Shown: positions 34,866 to 47,103 of the stretch, piece after piece
Numbering within the stretch: position 1 is the stretch's first letter
How the letters are laid out: each line of letters begins with the position of its first letter
NCBI RefSeq assembly: GCF_001632365.1
Contig: NW_024468511.1
Location: forward strand, 1,081,884 to 1,145,883
Reading direction: 5' to 3'
Origin: Laetiporus sulphureus 93-53
Lineage: Eukaryota; Basidiomycota; Agaricomycetes; Polyporales; Laetiporaceae
Length of the DNA: 64,000 bases
Program-made: the position numbers and the translations under genes
Notes under the pieces: model-generated
What the model saw: the letters and a program-made list of their open reading frames with translations, nothing else
What the model was told of the DNA's origin: nothing
Database searches by the model: none

Positions 34866-36277
34866 ACCAGACTCCCCTTTACACTGTCCGTTCCCGACGC
34901 CGATCTAGACCTCCTTCACAAGAAGCTCGACTTGCGAGCCTGCCCGATGAGCTCGATGGCGAGAAGTGGCAGTACGGTGCGCCTCTTGTCGATATCAAGC
35001 GGCTAGTTGCGCGTTGGAAAGATAGCTTCGACTGGCGAAAGGCAGAAGTGAATATCAATGCTTTGCCACAGTTTACGACAGACATTGAGGCATATGAGTT
35101 CGGGAAGTTGAACATCCACTACGTGCACCAGAAGAGCTCGATCGAAAATATGCTCCACTCTTCTTCCTGTACGGATGTGTGTTGCGCTTCAATTGCTAAG
35201 TATGAATTTCACTCCTTCAACATAGGACCGGGTCATTTTCTCGAAGTACGAAAACTACTTCCGCTATTGGGGCCGCTTCGCCAGATCATCCGAACTCTCG
35301 CGTCATCGCTCCCACTCTACCAAATTTTGGGCCACCCAAACAGAGGGTGTCAAGAAGCGAGGACTTTGTGCGACTTACTACGCCAAGGCCAGATGCACTT
35401 AGCGCCTTTTGTACCAAGTCCTCATGCCCGAGCTCTGCAGGTGGAAAACAAACTCATGCTGGCGCTCGGATGCAAGGAGTACGGTGAGTCAGGCGATTTC
35501 CATTAGCGGGCAAGTCTCTTGGTCACTGACCCTTCCTGTCAGTCGTAAAAAGAGGAGACTGGGAGCACATGGTAGGCCACGACATTCAAATCGCCCAGAG
35601 CCTTCTGGTACCGGCCTGACACTCCTACGTCCAGATAGGCAGACTGCTAGCGGAGAACTATGGACACCAAGGTGTGAAGGCCTGGCACACGATTCTCCCG
35701 TGTAAGCTCAATTCTTCTCTGGTTCTTCTCCCTTCTTTCCATTGAGCCTTGAAAATATCAGTAGCATGTTCAGACCTCCGTGCCCAAAGAAGCTCCCTCA
35801 TCTGTGGCTCGCATACCTCCTGACACCATATAGCCAGGTAGAGTGCGGCGGCCTCAAACGTATGAAGCAATTCAACGCGAAAGGGTAGGGCAACTTCTTC
35901 GAGCAGTCGGCTCAGCTGCAGACAATTGGATACTCCCTCGACTCCCTGGTCGGTCTTCTCGCGTGAATTTACGAGAAGCTAGTATCATGTACGGATGACT
36001 AAACCGTGGGAGGACGACGAAGGTGAACATCCTCGTCAGTCAATACGAATGCGCCTGGCTTATCATCCTCACTCTGCAGTGCTCACCTGATTCTCTGTGT
36101 ACTGCTTCTCGCGTGCCAGACCAACTGCATCCGTACGTACCTACGAAGTGATTCACCCCGCATAGCTGCGCGCATGCGATAGAAAATATGATCTTCGAAA
36201 CAGAACACAAAAGTGGCGGGCATTTTGCTGCACGTGAGAAGCCAGAGGAGCTCGTCGCGGACGTTCATGCGATGTGA
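34866..36277 (+). pseudogene. Full-length but frameshifted epoxide hydrolase pseudogene
   Basis: Homologous to the intact hydrolase at 30841-32479 but on the opposite strand. The EHN domain begins LPFTLSVPDADLDLLHKKLD. A frameshift follows, then LPDELDGEKWQYGAPLVDIK, FDWRKAEVNINALPQFT and [11 protein letters not shown] continue, then another shift before [48 protein letters not shown] and LPHLWLAYLLTPYS are still readable in different frames. In-frame stops interrupt the lid segment (after FNAKG and within GLLA-stop-IYEKL). The C-terminal SGGHFAAREKPEELVADVHAM with its catalytic His survives near 36.2 kb. So the whole gene was once present and has decayed by small indels and stops. Confidence 0.9.
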
Positions 36278-36968
36278 CCCTGCATTTGGCGTCGTTGAAG
36301 TCAAGAATCGCCATGATGTTTTATGCAGACGCATCGCTCCAGACAACGCCCACGCGACCCATTGGCGCGTAACTGGTCTGCTACATCATTTCGTACGGTG
36401 GGTCAGTATATTTTGTGCTAAATTTCCTTTGCCTTACGCAGTTGATTTCTCGCAGAATGGCGCGATAGGTTAGCAATAACGCAGTAATACAGCAGGTCTA
36501 AACTACGATTCAACGACAAGGCAGAAGAAATATGTACAGCAGCTGCCAGAGCGATGAATCTAACAGTAATTAGCGGACAATAGCAGCAAGAAGGCAAGCA
36601 AGGTCCTGCGACAGTCCATTTTTTAATAAATAGCAAAAATCGAAGAGGAAAGGTGTGCGCAGCTGAAAGGAGAAATGAGGTCTAACTGAACCAGCCTCCA
36701 GCATATGAGCAGGAAGATCCGTAAACCCACTCGAAGCACTGTGGACCGGATAGGTTACACTGCAGAATATCATGTACACACCATTCCCTTTCGAACCCCA
36801 CACCGGGAGGCCCAATCACGGAAAGTAAAACACAAAAGAGAGAACAACCAAACAAGTGATATCGTTTCGGCTCTGGTATAGGTCGTCCTCAAGCCACAAA
36901 GTGTAAACGACTACGGAAGATGAGACGAACAACAAAACACGTCCTGCAAACGTCTCTCGGTCGCTGCC
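36278..36968. other. Intergenic, no gene seen
   Basis: Spacer between the epoxide hydrolase pseudogene and the 3' end of the mucin gene. The right half should be mucin 3' UTR. No feature beyond that. Confidence 0.45.
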
Positions 36969-39900
36969 CTACCAATTCATCGAGTTCTCTCTCAAGATCG
37001 GCGTGGAGATCATCGCCGGTGCGATCGGCCGGCGTTCTCGCATGGCATTGTCCTGGTTCAGCTGCGAGTCGTAAGATGCGGCAGCGGCGGTCGCAGCAGT
37101 CGCGACCTCCTGGAATCCGCGCAGCGAGTCGGCGGCGTAGTAGAAACTGCGCCTGCGCTGCCCGCCCAGACTGTCACGGTCGAACTCCTGACCCTCGGGG
37201 CGAGATCCGTCGTATGAATGTGGGTCGTTCACAGGTTCTGCCAAGCGTTGATGAGCCAGCTCTCGGCGTTGCTTGATGGCACGCATGACCAGGAATGCGA
37301 GCGCAATGAGTGTGATACCCCCGAGCGAAGTTACGACACCAATGATGGCGTCCTCGCGTGTCTTCGATTTTGACGAGCCACTGGTCGCAGCATTGCTGCT
37401 GGAAGACGGTGTTCCACTGTTGCCGCTGCTGCTACCCGAGTCCGATGAAGAACTTGTTACTGAGTCAACCGCAAAGGAGGGGTTCACTTGCTCAGCAAGC
37501 TCGGTGTAGATACCGGATAATCCCGTATAGAACGACGATGACGGGTCCTTGATCTGTTGCGCGAGCTCGCTGACAGAGCCTTCAGGAATATAGCAGAGCC
37601 AGACCGTAAGCAGGTCATTTGCGTCATCCTCGCCAGTGTAGTCTGAGGGCACCCAGACCTGCAACGCGTATTCATACACAGACGACACTGTGTGCGTTTC
37701 TGAGCTATCAAGTTCAAACAGTAGAACTAATGAAAGCACGTACCACTGACGTTAATGGCGGTCGCCACGACCGTGGGCATGTATGCAAAGATCTGCGATG
37801 ACGTTGTAGTATCATTAACAACATGTTCCCAATTCAGTGTGTTAAGATACAGGAGGCTAATCTCCTGATACCCCGATGGAATATCACTCTGGGAGACAGG
37901 ATCTGCGGGATAGATTTGTGCGGGTAGCCAGGAAGGCAATGGTGCCGAAGAGGGACTGGCCGTTGTGGCCGCACTCTGACTAGACACCGTTGGCGTCGAT
38001 GTGGACTGGTCTGTCTCCGAGTACGATGCCGCAGACGATGGTGAAGAAGTCGTCGGCGTTGCAAGAGCTAGCGAGGTGGCCGTCAAGAAGGTGTACGCAG
38101 AATTGACGGACGGCGTGTATGTGACTGTACTGGACGTCGAGCTCGAAGATGCGAGCGTGGTCAGTGAGCTAAACGAAGCCGTGCTAGAACTAGATAAGCC
38201 AGATGGGAAGCTGATCACAACCGAGCTGCTAGCATTGTAACTCATGCTACTGCTGGAGATCGAGGACGTCCAGTTGACTGAGGATACCGTCGATGGAATT
38301 ACGGACGAGCTGTTGGTTATCACACTGCGTTACACAAGAAGATGAGCTGTTTACCATCTCATGACAGGATGCAACGTACCTCGATGTCGGTAGTAACGTG
38401 AAGGTGCTAAAGTTGGAGGTCGGGAGAGGCGTACTGGTACTCGGCGATACACTCCCGTTGACTCCGGTCGAAGTGGGCAGCAGTGACGAATTGGACGAAA
38501 TCGGGATCGACGGGGATGCTGTAGAAGACAGGTTTACTCCGACAGCCGAGCTCGAGAGCGTGCTGCTGTAAGACGTCGCAGACGACACTGTAGTCGCGGA
38601 CGAAAGCGTGCCATTGAATGATGACGCCGTGGCGGTGGCATTGACAGAACCACTGGATGACGACGTCGGGAACACACTCGTCAGATTCCCGGATGCGCTA
38701 GAGCTCGTGGAAAATATAGACGATGATGTGAGCGTGCTGTTCCCTGTGGGCGCAACTGAACTGGACGCGGTGCCGCTTGCGTTCGCGGTGGAAGTTGGCA
38801 GGCCAATCGACAGCGAGAGTGACATTGACGAACTGAAACCAGACGACGTCGCGGAAGATGCCGGCGCCGACGTCACCGTAGCGTTAGCAGAGCCCGTAAA
38901 CGACGACGAGCTTGCGGTGGCGGATGCATTGGTGAAGGTTGACGAAGCACAATTGCCGAACAGGTCGATGATGCAGCCAATGCTGGACGGCGTGATCGCC
39001 GACGACGCCGCGCTGCTTGAATATGTCACATTGAGGCTGCTCGACGCTGACGTCGAGGATGCAGTGACGCTCGAGTCCGTCGCATTTGCGCTGCCCGAGG
39101 CCGATGTGGACGATACGATGATGCTGGAATCCGTCGCGCTGCTTGAGGCCGACGGGGAAGAAGTGATCGTCGAGGACAACGCGCTGCTCGAATCGGTCGC
39201 GTTCGTGCCTGCCGTGGAGGACACACTGGCAGAGGACGAGGTAGCCGAACTCGAGGTCGTAGAGCAGTCGCCGATGATACCCGCGATACAGAGGCCTCCA
39301 CTGGACGTCACGCTCGCCGAGCTTGCGCTGCTCGAATCACTGGCACTCACACTGCTGGTGGCAGATGAGATTGTTGCACTGCTGGGATCGACCGTGCTGG
39401 ATGTGGAAGACGCGACGCTGATCGAGTCCGTCGCACTGGTTGCAGACGAGGATGCAGAGCTGCTCGAGTCGCTAGCACTGGTCGCAGACGAAGATGTGGC
39501 GCTATTGAAGTCGGTCGCGCTCACACTCGCAGACGACGAAGAAGCCGATATTGTGCTGGAGGGACAGTCGCCGAGACCCTCGATACAGATGCCGCCGCTG
39601 GATGATGTCGCACTCGCCGAACTCGTGCCACTGGCGCTCGCACTACTGCTAGGCTCAGACGAGGAAGAGATGCTGGTGGAATCAGTCGCGCTGGACGTAA
39701 ATGCCACAGAGCTGCCAGAGGCCGTGGAGATTGCCGTAGACGACACCGCGCTGCTAGAATCAGTCTCACTCACACTTGCAGATGAAGAGATTACCGAGGA
39801 TGTGCTCGAGGGACAACCGATGTCGATGATGCCCGGGATACATAGACCTCCAATGGACGATGTTGCGCTTGCCGAGCTGGTGCTGCTCGAATCACTGGCA

Positions 39901-40888
39901 CTCGCGCTGCCGGCAGCAGATGAAGACGCAGTACTACTGGAGTCCGTCGCGCTCGTAGAGCTGGCGATGCTAGACACAGAAGACGCGGCACTGCTCGAAT
40001 CCGTCGCGCTGGACGCGGAGGATGACACGACACTGCTCACATCCGTCGAGCTCGCACTGGACGGGGAGCTATCGGATGAGGAGCTCGACGCGCTCGAACT
40101 TGCAGCGGAGCTAGATGCGGGCGTCGGTGAGCTTGCGGGCGTCGACGTCGCGGGCACCAGTGCCGTCGTCGGCACCACTCTGTTGATGAAGCGGCTAAAG
40201 TAATCGGGGTCTATGAAAAGACGACGATCAGTTGGAGGTTCACTATGAACATTATCGCTCGTAAATGCAAGGCCTCATCCATAGACGTGTCAGTGGCCGC
40301 AAGTAGTCACACAGATGATGCAACAGAACAGTGAATTCTCTTCCGTCATGTTTCGAACCTCAATACAACGTTCGGTGCTGCGGAAAATGCAGAGCGATTA
40401 ACACGAGAACACTGCTATCGCTGGCCACTGCCCTGAGTAACCTAGGCTCACGACCATCCGCAGCAATGGAATTTACAGTAGCAACTCGCCCCAGAGAAGC
40501 AAACGCTCCCTCGAGCGTAATTGTTGCGGGAAAGGTTCCGTCCCAGCGTTGATAGCCGTCTAAATGCCTGCATTTGATGCAAGCATGAATAGCTCGCCGC
40601 TGCGCCACGATACGCCCACTTCGAGACGTGGCAAGGCGACGTCCGCTTGCCACGAACGAAAACACGTCAAAGCAGTGATCAGCGGCGTAGAAACTCACCG
40701 AAACCGAACCCATTGTCACCCTGCCTCCCACGGACGGTGTCGGCGATGCGTTTCTGGATTTTGTGAAGCAAGGAGCGACGTGCATGAGAGGACGTGAAGG
40801 AAGAGTGAGTAAAGGCATGAACTAGCGAGAACTGGAGGATGAAAGCAAGTAGAAAGACCCTGAGGAGAATATGGCGAGGGAGAAACAT
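36969..40888 (-). CDS. msb2: Msb2-type signalling mucin (Ser-rich, single transmembrane)
   Basis: Likely cell-surface sensor mucin feeding a MAPK pathway. A separate first exon (about 40699-40888) encodes a signal peptide (MFLPRHILLRVFLLAFILQF then SLVHA). The main exon (38380 to about 40200) is almost entirely Ser/Ala/Thr with Asn glycosylation sequons and four Cys-bounded inserts. Exons 37744-38324 and 36969-37687 carry the folded membrane-proximal region (PSWLPAQIYPADPVSQ, QEISLLYLNTLNWEHVV, SQIFAYMPTVVATAINVS, DLLTVWLCYIPEGSVSELA), which resembles the Hkr1-Msb2 homology domain. One transmembrane helix follows (about IGVVTSLGGITLIALAFLVM), then RAIKQRRE and a roughly 110-aa cytoplasmic tail. 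How exon 1 joins the Ser-rich exon is unresolved; a possible middle exon (GYQRWDGTFPATITLEGAF) lies near 40.48-40.56 kb. Confidence 0.72.
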
Positions 40889-41603
40889 GAGTGCTGCGCT
40901 TAGTTACGGGGGGTTGCTAGGTTGCTGCAGGTGAGCGAGGACGGCGCGACACTGCTGGAGGAGCGTCCGCCAGGGAGAACGAGCGTGGTGCTGCTATGGT
41001 GGGCAGGTGGGAAGGCCGACGACGAAGGCAGTGAAACCGACGAGGAGGGGGGGAGGAATAAGTTAGCGGGCGAGCAGTGATGGCGGGAGCCTAGATCTTT
41101 GTCCTTATTTTCCAGCTGCTATGAAACTGTTGCCCCCGCAGTTCCGAATAATCTTATTGCCGTGCCTGACGTTCAGAGTGACAGATGCATTCCCTCAGCG
41201 AGAATGTCTGATGCAAAGGAGTATCCTTGCAGAAAGAGAGCTGTTTTCGTTGCTGTTCGACTTCGCGGTCGCACAGCAACGGACGCCGCACACGTGCCCA
41301 TAGGGTTTCAACGGCAGTAAATCTGTGAATCCTAAGTCCCCCGCACTGCTATTTACGTAAATCCAGGACAACATCATCACCGTCGGTGATATCTTAGAGC
41401 AGAGATGCAGATGGCAAACCATTTTTGACGGCGAGGATAGCATATCTTGCTTGATATGGGGCATGGAAGGTACGCGTACATGACAGGATCAGACAGATAG
41501 ATGCGGATGCAATGCAGGAGTACGACAACGCCAGCAGTGCGGGCGTGCGATGCACTGCACCAAGTAGCTTGGCTGGCTAAAGGTGAATGCCCAAAGGAGG
41601 CGA
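40889..41603. other. Intergenic between mucin and uL23 genes
   Basis: The left part should be the mucin promoter and 5' leader; the right part the 3' UTR of the ribosomal protein gene. Several small overlapping open frames have no supported function. Confidence 0.45.
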
Positions 41604-42291
41604 TTAAATGAACCCAATCTTGAAATCACAAATGTGGTATCAGCACACACTGACCAAGCCATAGCGAATGTAACGGACCTTGTTTGCAACATCCAGTGCA
41701 TCGTGGTCTGATGTGAGACGCACGTACGCCTTTTTCTTGCCGTCAGGGCTGCAATAAACGTGGTCAGCATCGCCTGTGACAGATAACAATTGATCACTCA
41801 CCGGATGAGCGTGTTGATCTTCGCAGCCTGGACGTCGTACAGCTTCTTTACAGCGTCCTTGATCTGGCGCTTATTCGCCCGAAGGTCAACGATGAAGACG
41901 AGGGTGTTGTGCTCTTCAATCTTCTTCATGGCAGACTCCGTGTTCAATGGCCTGTGCAGCATAGCCTCAATACCAGAATACGCCCATCGCATAGTTACTC
42001 ACGAGACAATCGTCCTGAACTGGTCCATCCGCGGTGCATGAGGGATCGATTTACGGGGGTACTTGGGGTCACGGGGAAGGCGGAGGGTCTTGGGACGGTG
42101 GAACGAGACGGAGTGGCGCACTTTGCGCGCGCTGTGCTGGTGAGTGCCGGCGAGCGCAGCCTTCTTCGCAGCCTTTGCTTTGGCGTCCTTGGGCGACGCT
42201 ATGCACCTCGTTTCAGCCAGACCTTCTGACGCAGCGCAACAGAATGCGTACCCTTCGTCGCCTTACCCTTGGAAGTCTTTGTCGGAGCCAT
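41604..42291 (-). CDS. RPL25: 60S ribosomal protein uL23 (L25/L23a)
   Basis: Structural protein of the large subunit at the polypeptide exit tunnel, docking site for SRP and nascent-chain factors. Five exons (42267-42291, 42003-42198, 41802-41951, 41679-41748, 41604-41618) give 151 aa. The start is MAPTKTSK, spliced to [18 protein letters not shown]. The conserved core follows: [95 protein letters not shown] and [10 protein letters not shown]. The last exon is only 15 nt, coding I-G-F-I-stop after a 60-nt intron with a GTCCGT donor; reading through instead would give a non-canonical tail. High intron density in a short ribosomal gene is typical of basidiomycetes. Confidence 0.97.
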
Positions 42292-45200
42292 CGCTGCTGC
42301 CTACTCTGCAAATGAAGGGTTAGCATGACATTTTCGGAAACGACTGATTGCCTGGACTTCGACACTGCAGAGCTCCGGACGGTAGAACGTGATCTGCAGT
42401 GAGACTGAACCACGACTTGCGCCGCAAATCCCTCCCTCAGACGGCCATACATTCCGTGGGTGTCAGAACCTCCCGAAAATCTACCCTTCGCATCCATCGA
42501 GCCTCGAGCTCCATCCTCCTTCCAAATCGCCAGAGCGCCCGTCTATCGTCATCCCATCACTGTCCGCCGAATCCACCCTTTCCCACCCTGTGATTCGCCT
42601 CCTGGCTGTGATCACAGCATCCGAAGCTCAAGCAGGCCTCTGTCTGAGCATAATGACGGCAATATCGAGCTCACCTTGACGAATGTCGCCGGATGTTGCG
42701 TGGGTGGATAAGATTTTGGAACTTCTGAATGAGCCGCCACTTGCCCAGTTTGGAAGGTCGGGTCGGCGCCGGTACATCGCGTTGCGCGGGCGCTTGTATG
42801 CTTCGATATCGACTCGGATGTGCTCTTGTTTCCGCTTGCTGTACCGTTTGAACATCTGTCTACGTGTTACTCCGAAAAGCCATTACACTGATTCTATTCT
42901 GATTTTTTGCGACTTTGTGGAACCGCTGCTCCGAATTCGAGAGTCATTTCGCGCCTGACTGAGTCACCGGTGAGACAAATTTAACACGAGTTCTGCGGCC
43001 GCGCCTTCTTTGAATGCCACCACTGCAGCTATTCACAAGATTTCTTCTATTCTGAAGTATGTAAGGAGTATATTCGCGCATTTCTTGTGACTGCACGAGA
43101 GTCCATTGTGAATGATTAACAGTCTTAGCCGACAGAACTGCATGGCAGCTGCAGCTGATGGTGAGGCTGTCCCACAACGCCAAAACCGAAGTTCTTTCTC
43201 CTTTCCATGATTTTATGGCCCTTCTCAAAATTTTATGTCTCACTTCTGGTCATGCTTGTGCTTGCGACTGCTGTGCGAGACGACATCATGGAACCGTCTC
43301 CACCGACGACACATGCAGTGCAACATATAAATAGCCAGTCTTCCTATACAGGGAATCACTCCATTGTCCTTCGCTGGTGGAATAGACCTTGTTTTCTGAC
43401 ATGTTACCAACATGTGTCGTTCGTTTGCATACATCTCAAATTGGGAAACAGGTCTACCAGATGATGTTTTCAATGTTCCAGGTCATCCCCTATCAAAGCA
43501 GGTGCTCGGTCATGACGTGCTTCTTCTGCTATGAGCCCAATCCTATCAAGCAACAGACCCGGGTTGACATCGGTACACGTAACACTCCATTCAGCATGGA
43601 TGGGCTCGGCATAGCCTGGTAGGCCCTCTTTATTCGTCACAATGGTTATTCAAAACTCATCCGCATCGATCTAGGTACCCAATCGCACGTGCAGAGTTCC
43701 GGGAATAGACGGTCCACACCCCGCAGTCTGAAGCGTCCCGCGACTGTCCATGACCGAATCTATCTACAAGTCAATTTGCGCCAACAAGTCTAGTTGGCCG
43801 TCTTTGCCTACATTCGCGCCCGTGAGCGGCGGTACTGCGATCTCCGAGTACAACTGCGTCCTATTCCAAATTGGCCGCTTGCTCTTCGTGCAGACCGGGT
43901 CTGTTGCCCACTTCAGTGTGATAAGGCGAGAGGTATCTCTGGACATCTCGCACGAGGCTCTGCAGTGCCAACGGGCGCCAAGCTTCTCGCCGCCCTTTCT
44001 TCACGTGCCTGGAACCGAGCAGGGGAAAAAAAGCACAGCAGATTTCACGCCCACTCGCGGAAGTCATATTCATGATAGAGAAGGCTTTTCGAAAGGCCTA
44101 AGAAGTCCAGCGCGATGCACGATGATGTGCTGGAACTCTTGAGCGTCCAGCCTGCTTGGGCAATCACGGACCGCACTCAGCTTCTCCTTATCCGATTCCA
44201 GAATCATTCCACGGAGCATCCGCCTCCTCCACCAACGCTGGTGTTACCTTTATCTCAAATGTCCTGATCATTCGGTCGGAGCAGAGTTTGTCAGAGATCG
44301 TTAAGGGAAATCAACGAGCACAGAGAGTATGACATTGTCGCTGGCGGACCGACTAGCGACGACCGACTGCCTATAAGGAGGACCATTATGGGGCTGGTCA
44401 AGAACCAGGAATGTGCAATGGTAAGTCCGGACATGGTAATCTTACGGGTCACCTTAGGCATGCAGCTATATTTGATTGATTCAGCATATCTACCTCAGCT
44501 GTTCGTCTTATAAGGACCGGTCAGGCAAAGCTCGGTCAAGCGTCATCTGCTTGGATGATCCCGCGCGATGCAGCGAGAAGTCTCCGGACCCGAAGGCTGT
44601 ACATGGTATGCGGGGTTTCAACTTGCACTGTGCGCTTGATCTAATGCATGTGGTGCAGTAGCCATCGTCCAGCGACTCCAATCGGAAAATGACTGTTGGA
44701 AAGGGCGGGACAGCATCCTTCAGAACCAGATTATGGGGATCCAGTGCACGCTGCTGTCGCGGGATCATTACTATGAATATGTGACATACGTGATCATTAC
44801 AAAGCCGCCTCTGATGCGGCCAACTTATCCGCCTGTGAGAAGAGCCGCTCGAGTTTCTACGGCGCCGACCTGTACGACGTGGACTTCGTCTTCCTTCTCC
44901 ACGGCGAAGCACTCTCCAGCGAGCATGTGCAGTTGTCCCCGGTCATACCGGCCATTCATGCCAGAATTTATTGTGGTATCTCCGGTCTTGAAAAAAAGAG
45001 CTGTCCAACCATTATCGTATCGTACACCACACTCTCGACGACTTCTCCGTCCTCCGTCGATAAATACTACCGCTCAAGTCTGGACTTCCTCCTCTTCGGA
45101 TCATCGACCAGACACGTCCAATGATCCGTACCGGAACCTGGCAGAGGAAGCCTTACACGAGTCACTGAGGTTTGCGTGTTTGCCCGATCCAATCACAATA

Positions 45201-47103
45201 GTAGGCTATAGGCTCGCGCTACACAGACATCGCATCCAACACTGTGGGCTGTCCTGCTACGTCACTGCCAACAGATACCCTGTGCCTCGTCTCCTGACCT
45301 CGGATTCAGGCGCATGCAACCGTCTGTCTATCCGAAGAAAACGACTTCCACACACCTGGCGGAGAGAGTGGGCTTCAAGCATGAAGGACTGTTACGATAG
45401 ATGGATACTACTGCCGAGCCGCTTGCAGGCGAAGGCGATAGGCCATGCGAAGGCTATTTGATATGGTTACATCGAGGCAAGGACCCTACACTGTTGATAT
45501 GGCGATATGCTTGATTGATCGGCAGCACGGAGAGAGCACGCTGACGCGGTCATAAATAGAGGCGAAAATTAAGGACTCCAGCCGAGCTACGTCCACAGTA
45601 ACGAACATAACGGGAGGATGGAGGAGCGCCTGCACCTTGAATCCGCTGATGAAAGAGAGCCACCATCGACCGGGACGTGGAGTCACCGATGATTCCGTAG
45701 GCCAGAGTTGGATGGGCTGGAAGCAGCAGACTGCTGTGTCCCGCCATATGCGTGCGCAGCCTTGCATCACCGCTCAGTCGGACTGCGCGTCATTCGAGAC
45801 TAGCAAACTAGACTTCACACTCTCCTGAGCTGGACCGCAGCCGCCTTGCATGCAGTTACGGAAAGATCAACACGACAAGCAGTGGTGGCCATCGTTATGA
45901 CCGTCCTTCTTTATCCAAACGCACGGCATCCATCAATTCTAGCTGACTGCCGCTAATTAAGCAAGACATATGCGAGGATCCCATCTCCCGAAGCGTCACG
46001 GACGTGTCAGGACATCCCGCAGCAACTATGTACGAACGTACTCAGTTGCTATTCTGGTATAGTCGCACACAAAGACATATCAAGGCAAGATCACCATGAT
46101 CGGTAGTGTATGGTTTCCCGAAGATTTGATGGAAAGCTGCGCAATCCGCAGTCGATCGCGGCTGAGTACAGGCTGTATCGACATCGCGCGCAGTCAAATT
46201 ACACGTTTGCGTTCTGTGTCCATCACTTGTGGCTGCGCAGATTGGCTGTGCGTGATATGACTGTCGGAGGCGGGCGCGAAGAGTCCGACCTGTGCGTCAC
46301 ACAAAAGGGTGATGTTGCAGTCGTTTCGTCACCATGCTTTATCCGCAGTATCGATATCTCAGCGTAACGCGCTGAGGGTAAGCTTTAGGTGCATTCAACG
46401 GTACGGTAAAAGAATGTATCGAGAGAGAACTGACGAAGACGGAGGCAGTAACGAGCAATTAGAGGCGCTCATGCTATATTGAGAAAATATCGAGGCTATA
46501 ACCATACAAGGACAAACAAACGCCCTGAAGTTCACTGTAACTTTGAAGCGACTCGGAGCCATGTTCAACATTCCTCTGCTTCGTCTCCCACGCACCACCC
46601 GTCATTCCGGAAATATCAGTCTCATTGACTCAATGGCTGCGCTTGGGCTGTTAGCGACCGCATCCGAAATTGTGGCGCTGAACGGAGTTGCTTCGGACAC
46701 TGATGGTCGCGCTTTTCCTTGGACGGTCGAAATGATGATGTGTCTACTCAAATAAATCAAGCGTACGCAAGATTGAAGCTCTTGAGTAAACTGCTGGACA
46801 ACACATTTTTTGGGGCATCCTCCCTTGACTTACAGTAGTGATTACGGATGCTGTGGTCTTTGCGAGAACGCAAACCGTCATTTGCTATTAATCGCTGAAC
46901 GAAGTGATTTTCTCGTCACGGCGAATAACAGCCTTCATCAGCACTGTACCTGCTGCGGCAAGACCACATAAAGCAGGAGCCTCTAGATGGCGCACAAGAT
47001 TGCGTCGCACTGCGGAAATTGTGCACAGGAATCCATATATACTACGCGTAAACTTGGTAGTTATCAGATTACGCTCTTTCTTCGCCCTCACTGTATCAAC
47101 ACG
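42292..47103. other. Gene-poor 4.8-kb stretch
   Basis: The left end should hold the uL23 promoter. Between 43.7 and 45.5 kb coding-like pieces appear in several frames, for example LSVQPAWAITDRTQLLL (about 44125-44175) and LAERVGFKHEGLLR then a stop (about 45357-45400); the latter resembles the C-terminal part of GNAT acetyltransferases. No consistent open gene can be assembled, so these may be remnants. Around 46.5-46.75 kb a short open frame begins MFNIPLLRLPRTTRHSG, of unknown meaning. Confidence 0.35.

Noticed and set aside
38608..40203. 531-codon open frame on the + strand, acidic and Leu/Val-rich
   Set aside because: It is the antisense of the Ser-rich mucin exon. Long runs of TCN/AGC codons have few stop complements, so the frame stays open by composition; it has no domain.
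44733..45461. 242-codon plus-strand frame
   Set aside because: It has no recognisable domain, and better protein-like signals in this interval lie in other frames and are interrupted. Treated as gene-poor DNA.
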